This document shows, piece by piece, positions 56,305 to 64,000 of a stretch of DNA of 64,000 nt. How positions within the stretch are numbered: position 1 is the first letter of the stretch; every line of letters starts with the position of its first letter. The translations under genes and the position numbers were made by a program. Source of the stretch: Billgrantia sulfidoxydans (GTDB lineage Bacteria > Pseudomonadota > Gammaproteobacteria > Pseudomonadales > Halomonadaceae). The notes below the pieces were generated by a model. The model was not told the origin of the DNA. It did no database searches and saw only the letters and a program-made list of their open reading frames with translations. The DNA lies in contig NZ_CP053381.1 of NCBI RefSeq assembly GCF_017868775.1, forward strand, positions 2,542,001 through 2,606,000. The letters are read 5' to 3'.

Positions 56305-57186
56305 CTACCTGCCTGCGCCAGCCATCTCCGCCAGGGTGTAGACGGTCTGCCCACGCAGGCGAAACACCTTGCTGATATACGAAAAATTCTCCGAGTGGCC
56401 GGCAAACAGCAGGCCATCGTCCTTGAGCAGCGGCGCAAAGCGCTCGAGGATTCGAGCCTGGGTCTGCTTGTCGAAATAGATCATGACGTTGCGGCAGAAA
56501 ATGGCATCGAAGGGCCCCTTGACCGGCCACTGCGGCGCCAGCAGGTTCATCGACAGGAACTCCACCATCGAGGAGACCTCGGGGCGCACCCTGGCGAGTC
56601 CCTCGTGCTGCCCCCGGCCCTTCTGGAAGAAGCGCTTTACCCGGCTCTCATCGATCTTGCGCACCTGCTCGACGGGATAGACGCCGGCCCGCGCACGCGT
56701 CAACGCCTCGGTATCGATATCGGTGGCCACGACACGCGCCTCCGTCGCCCGCGCGCCCAGGCTCTCGTGCAGGGTCATGGCGATCGAGTACGGCTCCTCT
56801 CCGGTCGAAGCGGCGGCGCTCCAGATGCGCACGGGCCCGCTGGCCTTGCGCACGTGCTCGGCCAGCAGCGGGAAGTGATGCATCTCACGAAAGAACGCCG
56901 TGAGGTTGGTGGTCAACGCATTGGTGAACGCCTCCCACTCCCTCGCATCGGGCTGGCGCGCCAGCTTTTCCAGATAGTCGCTGAAGCGGGTCAGGCCATG
57001 GTGGCGCAGGCGCTTGGCGAGTCGGCTGTAGACCATCTCGCGCTTGTGCTCCGCCAGCACGATACCCGCCCGCTGGTAGATCAACTGGCGAATCCGAGAA
57101 AAGTCTTCGTCGGTGAGGACCAGGTCACGCTCGAGGTGACCCAGCCCGGACCATTGCCCCGGTTCCACTCCGGGGCCCTGTGACAT
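56305..57186 (-). CDS. cheR: Chemotaxis protein methyltransferase CheR
   Basis: A 293-residue S-adenosylmethionine-dependent methyltransferase for receptor glutamates. An N-terminal helical domain (ILIYQRAGIVL-type pattern, KREMVYSRLAKRLR) precedes the Rossmann domain with WSAAASTGEEPYS and FCRNVMIYFD. Start: ATG at 57186, directly after the receptor stop; a GTG at 57204 would overlap the receptor tail. The beta-subdomain that binds receptor pentapeptides is present, in keeping with the WETF tails next door. Confidence 0.95.
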   Translation of the reverse strand: MSQGPGVEPGQWSGLGHLERDLVLTDEDFSRIRQLIYQRAGIVLAEHKREMVYSRLAKRLRHHGLTRFSDYLEKLARQPDAREWEAFTNALTTNLTAFFREMHHFPLLAEHVRKASGPVRIWSAAASTGEEPYSIAMTLHESLGARATEARVVATDIDTEALTRARAGVYPVEQVRKIDESRVKRFFQKGRGQHEGLARVRPEVSSMVEFLSMNLLAPQWPVKGPFDAIFCRNVMIYFDKQTQARILERFAPLLKDDGLLFAGHSENFSYISKVFRLRGQTVYTLAEMAGAGR

Positions 57187-57188
57187 CG

Positions 57189-59375
57189 TCAAAATGTTTC
57201 CCACTCTTCATCGGCTGTTGCCTTGCTGGTCTTGCCAGGCGTCCGCGGCACGGGAAGCGGATCATGCCCCAAGGCGGGGGTGGCAGAACGTGGGCGCTCG
57301 GCTGAGGTCTCGGAGAATCTCTCCTGGCCGTGGGCGACGACCTGCTCGAGCCCGGCACCCCGCAGCCGAAAGACACGAATCGCCCGGTCGAGCAGCTCCG
57401 CCTGGCGCTGCAGGTCGCTTGCCGCCCGCGCGCTCTGCTGCACCCGCTCGGCGTTCTGCTGGGTCACCTGGTCCATCTCGGTGATGGCCTGGTTGATCTG
57501 GCCGATGCCGCTGCTCTGCTCCTCCGACGCCGCGGTGATCTCGCCCATGATGTCGTTGACCCGCTGCGAGGCCGCCACCACCTCGGCCATCGCGCTCTCG
57601 GCGCGCTGCACCTGGCTGGCCCCCTCGTGGATCTCGCTGGCGGAACCGTCGATCAAGCTACGGATCTCCTTGGCCGCCTCCGCGCTGCGCCCGGCCAGGT
57701 TGCGCACCTCGCCGGCCACCACCGCGAAGCCGCGCCCCTGCTCGCCCGCCCGCGCCGCCTCCACCGAGGCGTTCAGCGCCAGGATGTTGGTCTGGAAGGC
57801 GATCGAGTCGATCACGTTGATGATGTCCTTCATCTTCTCGGCGCCGGCGGTGATGCGCGCCATGGTCTGCACCACCCCATGCATCAGCTCGCCGGTGTCG
57901 CGTACGCGGCTGGCGTTGTCCAGCGCCAGCCCGCTGGCCTGGCGCGCGTTGTCGGTGTTCTGCTGCACCGTGGTGGTCATCTCCTCCATGCTGGAGGCGG
58001 TCTCCTGCAGCGAGGCGGCCTGCTGCTCGGTACGCGCCGAGAGATCCTCGTTGCCGCGCGCGATGGAACGCGACGCCGGCGTCACCACGTCGATGCCCTG
58101 CTGTACGCTGCGGGTCGTGCTGTAGAGGCTCTTGCGCATGGTGTTGAGCGCACCGAGCAGCACCCCGATCTCGTCACGAGTACGATCGGGCGAGCGCACC
58201 GCCAGGTTGCCCGAGGCGATCTGCAGGGTGAAGTCGACGGCGCGGTGTACCGGCCGGGTGATCGCCCGCAGGGTCCAGAAGCCCAGCAGGATCAGGAACA
58301 GGATGCCCACCGACAGCGCCGCCAGCTGACCCGTGAGCATCAGGGCCTGACCGCGCTCGGCTTCTTCCGCCAGCTGGTTGGCATAGCCGAGCTTGCCCTC
58401 GATCAGCACGTTGATGCTCTGGCTGATGCTCTCGACCTCCGGGCGCAGCACATCGTTGTAGGCCTCGTAGGCGGCAAAGCCGCTGCCGTCGATCAGCGCC
58501 TGCAGCGTGGGGCGGATGCCCTCATCGACGGCGACGCCGAGCTGGGCGTCGAGGGTCGCGATTTCCTCGTTCGTGGGGTCCTCGCCCTCCAGGAAGCTGT
58601 CCCAGGAGGCACCGACTCGCTCGACGACGACTTCGGATTCGTCTGCCAGCGCCTGGATCTGCTCCAGACGCAGCGCCCTGGGGTTGCGCACCGGGCGCTC
58701 CAGGTCGGTCATCAACTGGCTCAGCAGCTGGTCGACTCGTTGCAGATCGGCGATGTCCTGCACGCCATTGCCATTGATGTAGGCTACACGGTCTCCCGAT
58801 ACCTTGAGGCCATACAGCCCCACCGCCCCGCTGAGCAGCAGCAGCAGTACCGGCACCAGGGTCAGGGTGACCAGCTTGGCCCGCAGGGTATGCACGTTGA
58901 GCCGTGCAAACGCACCCAGCACCCCGCGCCGTACCAGCTGCCCCCGCCGGAATGCCAGCTTGGCGCGCCCTTCACGCAGCCGGGCATAGGCGCGAGCCAC
59001 CGCCTCGGCGGCCGCCGGCTCGACCGCCGTGCGCACCGAGGTGTAGCCTTGGCACTTGCCGTCCTCCAGGATCGGCGTGACCGTCGCCTGCACCCAGTAG
59101 TGGTCACCGTCCTTGCGGCGGTTCTTGATCACCCCTTGCCAGGTCTCGCCCTTCTTGATGGTCTTCCACATGTCCGCGAAGGCCTCGGGCGGCATGTCGG
59201 GATGACGAATCAGGTTGTGCGGCGCCCCGATCACCTCCTCGTGGGCGTAACCACTGACCTCGACGAACGCGGAGTTGGCGTAGGTGATTCGCCCCTCCAG
59301 GTCCGTGCGGGTGATGAGCAGATGCTCCTCGCCCAGCTTGAATTCCCGCTGCGTTACCGGCTGATTGTCGCGCAT
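57189..59375 (-). CDS. Aer-like PAS chemoreceptor with periplasmic bundle, copy 1
   Basis: A 728-residue receptor. Residues ~10-120 form a cytosolic PAS domain close to the FAD-binding one of Aer ([20 protein letters not shown]). A membrane helix near 165-190, a periplasmic helical domain of ~150 residues, a second membrane helix near 340-365, HAMP and the signalling hairpin follow. The C-terminus ends DEEWETF, so it should recruit CheR and CheB. Classic Aer has no periplasmic domain, hence this looks like a dual input receptor for redox or oxygen plus a periplasmic cue. The signalling half is almost identical in DNA to the next gene. Confidence 0.92.
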   Translation of the reverse strand: MRDNQPVTQREFKLGEEHLLITRTDLEGRITYANSAFVEVSGYAHEEVIGAPHNLIRHPDMPPEAFADMWKTIKKGETWQGVIKNRRKDGDHYWVQATVTPILEDGKCQGYTSVRTAVEPAAAEAVARAYARLREGRAKLAFRRGQLVRRGVLGAFARLNVHTLRAKLVTLTLVPVLLLLLSGAVGLYGLKVSGDRVAYINGNGVQDIADLQRVDQLLSQLMTDLERPVRNPRALRLEQIQALADESEVVVERVGASWDSFLEGEDPTNEEIATLDAQLGVAVDEGIRPTLQALIDGSGFAAYEAYNDVLRPEVESISQSINVLIEGKLGYANQLAEEAERGQALMLTGQLAALSVGILFLILLGFWTLRAITRPVHRAVDFTLQIASGNLAVRSPDRTRDEIGVLLGALNTMRKSLYSTTRSVQQGIDVVTPASRSIARGNEDLSARTEQQAASLQETASSMEEMTTTVQQNTDNARQASGLALDNASRVRDTGELMHGVVQTMARITAGAEKMKDIINVIDSIAFQTNILALNASVEAARAGEQGRGFAVVAGEVRNLAGRSAEAAKEIRSLIDGSASEIHEGASQVQRAESAMAEVVAASQRVNDIMGEITAASEEQSSGIGQINQAITEMDQVTQQNAERVQQSARAASDLQRQAELLDRAIRVFRLRGAGLEQVVAHGQERFSETSAERPRSATPALGHDPLPVPRTPGKTSKATADEEWETF
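57395..58094. repeat. 700-bp direct repeat in receptor signalling domains, copy A
   Basis: This block matches 59630-60329 at a constant offset of 2235 bases with only two differences found by eye (57543 and 57729). It covers the signalling hairpin of the first Aer-like receptor. Confidence 0.92.
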
Positions 59376-59423
59376 CGTTATTATCCTTTGCCGCCTCGTG
59401 TAAGTGAGTCCCCTGCCACGCTA

Positions 59424-61610
59424 CTAGAACGTCTCCCACTCCTCTTCGGGCGCCTGGTCGTGCGCCTTGGCCGGTGCCCGCTTGGCAGGAAGCGGGTCGT
59501 GCTGCGCGGCTGACGTGGCCGCCGGCGTGCTGGCGGCGCCGGCCGGCCGGCCGGCGGACTCCTTCGCGTCAGGCACCGTCTCGGGGCCAGCCCCCTGCAG
59601 GCGATAGACGCGAATGGCCTGGGCCAGCTGCTCCGCCTGGCGCTGCAGGTCGCTTGCCGCCCGCGCGCTCTGCTGCACCCGCTCGGCGTTCTGCTGGGTC
59701 ACCTGGTCCATCTCGGTGATGGCCTGGTTGATCTGGCCGATGCCGCTGCTCTGCTCCTCCGACGCCGCGGTGATCTCACCCATGATGTCGTTGACCCGCT
59801 GCGAGGCCGCCACCACCTCGGCCATCGCGCTCTCGGCGCGCTGCACCTGGCTGGCCCCCTCGTGGATCTCGCTGGCGGAACCGTCGATCAAGCTACGGAT
59901 CTCCTTGGCCGCCTCCGCGCTGCGCCCGGCCAGGTTGCGCACCTCGCCGGCCACCACCGCGAAACCGCGCCCCTGCTCGCCCGCCCGCGCCGCCTCCACC
60001 GAGGCGTTCAGCGCCAGGATGTTGGTCTGGAAGGCGATCGAGTCGATCACGTTGATGATGTCCTTCATCTTCTCGGCGCCGGCGGTGATGCGCGCCATGG
60101 TCTGCACCACCCCATGCATCAGCTCGCCGGTGTCGCGTACGCGGCTGGCGTTGTCCAGCGCCAGCCCGCTGGCCTGGCGCGCGTTGTCGGTGTTCTGCTG
60201 CACCGTGGTGGTCATCTCCTCCATGCTGGAGGCGGTCTCCTGCAGCGAGGCGGCCTGCTGCTCGGTACGCGCCGAGAGATCCTCGTTGCCGCGCGCGATG
60301 GAACGCGACGCCGGCGTCACCACGTCGATACCCTGCTGCACGCTCGCGGTTGTGCTGTAGAGGCTCTTGCGCATGGTATCGAGCGAGCCCAGCAGCGCAC
60401 CGATCTCGTCGCGGGTCTGCTTCGGCATCGCCACCGCCAGGTTGCCCGAGGCGATCTGCAGGGTGAAATCAGCCGCGCGGCGCACCGGCCGGGTAATCGC
60501 CCGCATGATCCAAACGCTGATGATGATCAGCAACACGAAGCCGAGTGCCATGAAGCCCAGTTGGCCCACCAGCATCTGCTGCTGCCCCTGCTCAGCGTCC
60601 TCGGCCATGCCCAGGGCGGCGATGCGCTGCTGGTCGATCAATTGGTTGATCTGTACCGTCAAGGCTTCCGCACTTTCACGCAGCGGAGCCGTCTGGTTGT
60701 TCAGCGCCATCATGGCATCGAAGGCCTCCTCGCCGCCCAGCGCGTCGGCCATGGATGCCAAGCCTTCATCTAGGAAGCTCGTCAGCGAGGCGTCGAACTC
60801 CATCGCCATCGGCGTACGGTTGACGTCACGATCCAGGTACTCGTCCCACAGCTCCGAAAGCTGCCCGGCGATGCGAGAGAGTTCCTCGGCGCGCTGGTGC
60901 CGCTCGCCCAGGATATCCATGCGCTGTTCGGCGCTGAGCCCCTGCGGCCCCTCGTTGACGAGTTGACCGAGCTGCTGAAGTCGAATCACGTCCTGCAAGC
61001 CGTCACGGTTCAGTTCCGCCAGGCGCTCCCCCGACGCCTGCAAGCCGAAAAGCCCGACCCCGCCGCTGATCGCGAGCAGCAGCAGCGCCGAGAGCGTGAG
61101 CATGGAGAGGCGGGCGCGAATGGAGTGCAGGTTGATGCGTGCCAGCCAGCCCAGCGGGCCGCGCCGCACCACCAGCCCCTGGCGCAGGGCATAGGCGGAG
61201 CGCCCCTCGCGCAGGCCCGCGTAGATGCGCTCGGCCGCTTCGATCGCGCCGGGTTCGGCCACCGTGCGCACCGAGGTGTACCCCAGGCACTGCCCGTCCT
61301 CGATGATCGGCGTGACCGTCGCCCGCACCCAGTAGTGGTCGCCGTTCTTGCGCCGGTTCTTGACCAGCCCCTGCCAGGTCTCGCCCTTCTTGATGGTCTT
61401 CCACAGGTCCGCGAAGGCCTCTGGCGGCATGTCGGGATGGCGAATCAGGTTGTGCGGCGAGCCGATCAGCTCCTCTCTGCGATAACCGCTTACTTCGACG
61501 AAGGTGTCGTTGGCGTAAGTGATCTGGCCCTTGAGGTTGGTGCGGCTGATCAGCAGCTGCCGATCGTCCAACTTGTACTCCCGCTGTGTCACCGGCTGAT
61601 TGTTGCGCAT
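59424..61610 (-). CDS. Aer-like PAS chemoreceptor with periplasmic bundle, copy 2
   Basis: A 728-residue paralogue of the downstream neighbour, with the same order: PAS ([18 protein letters not shown]), membrane helix, periplasmic helical domain, membrane helix, HAMP, signalling hairpin, and tail EEEWETF. The PAS domains are strongly similar (differences such as [12 protein letters not shown] versus [12 protein letters not shown]), the periplasmic parts have diverged, and the signalling halves are identical for about 240 residues. The two should share CheA/CheW arrays but sense different periplasmic cues. Confidence 0.92.
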   Translation of the reverse strand: MRNNQPVTQREYKLDDRQLLISRTNLKGQITYANDTFVEVSGYRREELIGSPHNLIRHPDMPPEAFADLWKTIKKGETWQGLVKNRRKNGDHYWVRATVTPIIEDGQCLGYTSVRTVAEPGAIEAAERIYAGLREGRSAYALRQGLVVRRGPLGWLARINLHSIRARLSMLTLSALLLLAISGGVGLFGLQASGERLAELNRDGLQDVIRLQQLGQLVNEGPQGLSAEQRMDILGERHQRAEELSRIAGQLSELWDEYLDRDVNRTPMAMEFDASLTSFLDEGLASMADALGGEEAFDAMMALNNQTAPLRESAEALTVQINQLIDQQRIAALGMAEDAEQGQQQMLVGQLGFMALGFVLLIIISVWIMRAITRPVRRAADFTLQIASGNLAVAMPKQTRDEIGALLGSLDTMRKSLYSTTASVQQGIDVVTPASRSIARGNEDLSARTEQQAASLQETASSMEEMTTTVQQNTDNARQASGLALDNASRVRDTGELMHGVVQTMARITAGAEKMKDIINVIDSIAFQTNILALNASVEAARAGEQGRGFAVVAGEVRNLAGRSAEAAKEIRSLIDGSASEIHEGASQVQRAESAMAEVVAASQRVNDIMGEITAASEEQSSGIGQINQAITEMDQVTQQNAERVQQSARAASDLQRQAEQLAQAIRVYRLQGAGPETVPDAKESAGRPAGAASTPAATSAAQHDPLPAKRAPAKAHDQAPEEEWETF
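59630..60329. repeat. 700-bp direct repeat in receptor signalling domains, copy B
   Basis: Second copy of the near-identical block at 57395-58094. Divergence begins sharply at both ends. Confidence 0.92.
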
Positions 61611-61701
61611 TGTAGTTTCCTTGCCGATTCGGCTCGATCAGGGCGGAACGGCTGGCATGACGCCGCCCCTGCGTTGTCTGGCACTGCGACTCCGGCGGGT
61701 C

Positions 61702-63033
61702 CTAGAACGAGGCCCACTCTTCTTCTTTCGGCTCTTCGTGCCGGCCCTTCGTGACGTTCTGGCTGCGCTTGGCGGGCAGCGGATCCTGCAGCGCAAGCGG
61801 GGCGGCCCGACCGGCTTGCCGGCCCGCCTTCGATGGTGTCTCGCCCTGCTGTCCCGCCAGGCGGAAACGCAGGACGGCCTCGCGCAGGCGAGCGGCTTCG
61901 GCCTCGAGCTGGGTCGCCGCCGTGGCGGCCTGCTGCACCAGCGTCGCGTTCTGCTGGGTCACCTGGTCCATCTGGGTCACGGCCTGGTTGACCTGGCCGA
62001 TACCGTTGCTCTGCTCCAGGGAGGCCGAGGCGATCTCGTCCATGATGTCGCTGACCCGCTGGACGGCCGCGACGATCTCTCCCATGGTCCGACCGGCCTG
62101 GTCCACCCGTGCGGTACCGACATCCACCCGCTCCAGCGAGGTGTTGATCAGCGCGCGGATCTCGCCCGCTGCCGAGGCGCTGCGTCCGGCCAGGCTGCGT
62201 ACCTCCTGGGCCACCACGGCAAAGCCACGACCGTGCTCGCCGGCACGGGCCGCCTCGACCGAGGCATTCAACGCCAGGATGTTGGTCTGAAAGGCAATCG
62301 AGTCGATGACGCCGATGATGTCGGACATCTTGTGCGAACTTTCGCTGATGTCGTGCATGGTCGCGACGACCTCGCCGACCACCTCGCCGCCCTGGGCCGC
62401 GGTGCGCGATGCCTCGGCGGCAAGCTGGCTTGCCTGGCGCGCATTGTCCGCGTTCTGCTCCACGGTGGAGGCCAGTTCCTCCATGCTGGAGGCGGTCTCG
62501 GCCAGCGAGGCGGCCTGCTGCTCGGTACGCGACGACAGCTCGCCGTTACCCTCAGCGATCTCCTGGGCCCCCAGGTAGATGCTCTCGCTGCTGCTGCGCA
62601 CCGTGCCGACGGTGCCCGAAAGGCCATCCTGCATGTGTCGCAGCGAGGTGAACAGGCGTCCGATCTCGTTGCTGCCGCGGTTCTCCACCGGCTGGGAGAG
62701 GTCGCCCTGGGCCAAGCCCTCGAAATAACCGACCAGACGGGCGAGCGGTCGTAGCACATTGACGCTGATGCCCCACACCACGATGCCCATCACCACGACC
62801 GATCCCAGCAACACGGCGACGATCGCCAGGCGGATCAGACCGGTCGTAGCGGCAAACGAGGCCTGATGCGCCGCACCCGACTCTCCCGCGTGCGGCGCCA
62901 TGGCGGCGACGGCGGCGCTGCCCTGTTGCAGAGCATAGAGACCCAGGACGCTCAGCACGACGAGCATCGCGCCGAAGAACAGCAACACCAGGAACCAGCT
63001 GGCCCGGACTGTCAGGTTGTCGAGTAACTTCAC
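61702..63033 (-). CDS. Chemoreceptor with minimal periplasmic loop
   Basis: A 443-residue receptor with two membrane helices (about 12-34 and 66-90) separated by only some 30 periplasmic residues ([20 protein letters not shown]), too short for a ligand-binding domain. HAMP and a full signalling hairpin follow ([23 protein letters not shown]). The tail ends EEEWASF, a degenerate pentapeptide. Start: GTG at 63033 after AAGGGGATGAC. It may sense membrane or internal state through HAMP, or act as a helper receptor. A sigma-28-like promoter lies 47 bases upstream. Confidence 0.92.
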   Translation of the reverse strand: MKLLDNLTVRASWFLVLLFFGAMLVVLSVLGLYALQQGSAAVAAMAPHAGESGAAHQASFAATTGLIRLAIVAVLLGSVVVMGIVVWGISVNVLRPLARLVGYFEGLAQGDLSQPVENRGSNEIGRLFTSLRHMQDGLSGTVGTVRSSSESIYLGAQEIAEGNGELSSRTEQQAASLAETASSMEELASTVEQNADNARQASQLAAEASRTAAQGGEVVGEVVATMHDISESSHKMSDIIGVIDSIAFQTNILALNASVEAARAGEHGRGFAVVAQEVRSLAGRSASAAGEIRALINTSLERVDVGTARVDQAGRTMGEIVAAVQRVSDIMDEIASASLEQSNGIGQVNQAVTQMDQVTQQNATLVQQAATAATQLEAEAARLREAVLRFRLAGQQGETPSKAGRQAGRAAPLALQDPLPAKRSQNVTKGRHEEPKEEEWASF

Positions 63034-63079
63034 GTCATCCCCTTATGAGCGGCATGCGGAAAGACCGCCTTTCATACGG

Positions 63080-63106
63080 ACATCGGCAAGGGCGAGGCGA
63101 ACTTGA
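63080..63106 (-). promoter_or_regulatory. Sigma-28-like promoter before the short receptor gene
   Basis: On the minus strand: TCAA (63103-63106), 15 bases, GCCGATGT (63080-63087). The -10 differs at two of eight positions and the -35 at one of four. It lies in the cheW-receptor gap. Confidence 0.5.
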
Positions 63107-63113
63107 GCCCCCT

Positions 63114-63608
63114 TCACTCCGCCACACGCTCCACCAGTTCCATCTCGTCGCTGGTCAGCAGCTTGTCGATATCGACGATGACCAGCATGCGGTCCTCGAG
63201 ACTGCCCAGCCCGCTGAGGAAATCGGAAGAGAGCGTGACCCCGAACTCCGGCGCCGGCTTGATCTGGTCGGGCGAGAGCGTCATGACGTCGGACACGCCA
63301 TCAACGACGATCCCGACGACACGATCCTCGACGTTGACCACGATCACCACCGTCTGGCCGCCGTACTCCACCTTGTCGAGGTGGAACTTGATACGCAGGT
63401 CGACGATCGGCACGATCACCCCGCGCAGGTTGGTCACCCCCTTGATGAAGTCCGGCGCATTGGCGATTCGCGTGACGTTCTCGTAGCCACGGATCTCCTG
63501 CACCTTGAGAATGTCGACGGCATACTCTTCGTCGCCCAGCGAGAACACCAGGAATTCACGGTTGTGGGCTTCGGCAGCGGCGAGTGCCGCATCGTTCGTC
63601 TGGCTCAT
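63114..63608 (-). CDS. cheW: Chemotaxis coupling protein CheW
   Basis: A 164-residue scaffold that links receptors to CheA. The SH3-like double barrel is recognisable: [41 protein letters not shown] start, [13 protein letters not shown], and [12 protein letters not shown]. The start lies two bases after the cheA stop, so the two are co-translated. Confidence 0.97.
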   Translation of the reverse strand: MSQTNDAALAAAEAHNREFLVFSLGDEEYAVDILKVQEIRGYENVTRIANAPDFIKGVTNLRGVIVPIVDLRIKFHLDKVEYGGQTVVIVVNVEDRVVGIVVDGVSDVMTLSPDQIKPAPEFGVTLSSDFLSGLGSLEDRMLVIVDIDKLLTSDEMELVERVAE

Positions 63609-63610
63609 GA

Positions 63611-64000
63611 TCAGTTCTCCAGCGCGTTTTCGGTCAGGACTTCAAGTGTCTGCAATCCCCGCTCGGGCCGGCGCTTCTCCTTCTTGGCCCGGCTGAGGCG
63701 ATGCAAGCCGGTGATGTCGAGGATCAGCGCCACGCTGCCATCCCCGAGGATGGTCGCGGCGGAGACCCCCGGCACCTTGCGGTAGTTGGTTTCCAGGTTC
63801 TTGACCACCACCTGCTGCTGGCCGACCAGGTCGTCCACCAGCAGGGCATAGCGACGCCCTTCGCCCTGCACGATCACGGCGATGGTCTCGGTGAGCGTGG
63901 TCTTGGCGTTCGGCACGTCCAGCGCCTCGTGTACCGCCACCACCGGCAGGTACTCGTCGCGGACCTTGAGCACCACGTCGTCACCGGCCATGGCGTAGAG
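63611..64000 (-). CDS. cheA: Chemotaxis histidine kinase CheA, C-terminal part
   Basis: The last 129 residues of CheA, covering most of the P5 regulatory domain homologous to CheW ([57 protein letters not shown]). The kinase and phosphotransfer domains lie beyond the right edge of the window. A short variable tail ([19 protein letters not shown]) ends the protein. Directly followed by cheW. Confidence 0.95.
   Translation of the reverse strand, partial: LYAMAGDDVVLKVRDEYLPVVAVHEALDVPNAKTTLTETIAVIVQGEGRRYALLVDDLVGQQQVVVKNLETNYRKVPGVSAATILGDGSVALILDITGLHRLSRAKKEKRRPERGLQTLEVLTENALEN

Noticed and set aside
57330..59513. A 727-codon open frame on the + strand opposite the first Aer-like receptor
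   Set aside because: Shadow of a conserved receptor; its internal repetition comes from the duplicated receptor sequence.

Overview
The window is chromosomal DNA of a high-GC, motile gammaproteobacterium, most likely a member of the Halomonadaceae (Halomonas or a close relative). This is inferred from gene content and protein character (FlhE, FlhF, CheZ-type chemotaxis, ThiI with a rhodanese domain, a soluble RnfB beside nth, a CstA/ArsA operon). No rRNA, tRNA, CRISPR array, prophage or insertion sequence is visible, and coding density is very high.

Layout. 1-4936 (minus): a type I secretion system of the large-adhesin (LapBCE-like) kind, made of a TolC-OmpA-SPOR fusion with a frameshift at its signal peptide, an ABC transporter with a C39-like domain, and the start of an HlyD adaptor. 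5409-25242: mixed housekeeping genes, including thiI, a large bifunctional penicillin-binding protein, polB, mepA, an esterase, a lipoprotein, a DUF421 protein, metG, a CHASE4-GGDEF diguanylate cyclase, rnfB-nth, a CsoSCA-like carbonic anhydrase homologue, a YdcF protein, a nitrilase-family hydrolase and an NTF2-like protein. 25367-28448 (minus): cstA, a small protein ending in Cys-Cys, and an ArsA-family ATPase. 28735-35717: a CrbS-like locus with a CheY-like regulator, a membrane PAS/DnaQ-exonuclease fusion, a 66-residue membrane protein, a sodium:solute symporter-histidine kinase, and a convergent DUF294 nucleotidyltransferase. 35820-40639: hlyU, argG, rnt, an HPF-cold-shock fusion, grxD and argF.

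40659-64000 is a flagellar and chemotaxis island. It holds motAB, a stand-alone EAL phosphodiesterase, an HDOD protein, fliA, flhE, an unknown gene, an enlarged flhF, flhA, flhB, cheZ, cheY, a receptor, cheB, cheR, two Aer-like receptors sharing a 700 bp near-identical block, a small receptor, cheW and the 3' end of cheA. In its general order (cheA to cheZ, then flhBAF, then fliA) it resembles other polarly flagellated gammaproteobacteria, but a FlhG/FleN ParA-type ATPase is missing from its usual place.

The main regulatory result is a set of five sequences of the form TAAA-N15-GCCGATAA or close to it. They lie before motA, the EAL gene, cheB, one receptor gene, and the distant GGDEF gene at 18765. 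They suggest that sigma-28 (FliA, encoded in the window) controls c-di-GMP turnover together with motility. The most unusual items are the TolC-OmpA-SPOR fusion with its G6 frameshift, the CsoSCA-like protein, the cstA/CC-tail/ArsA operon, the membrane exonuclease of the CrbS-like locus, the FlhF C-terminal extension, and the recently homogenised receptor pair.
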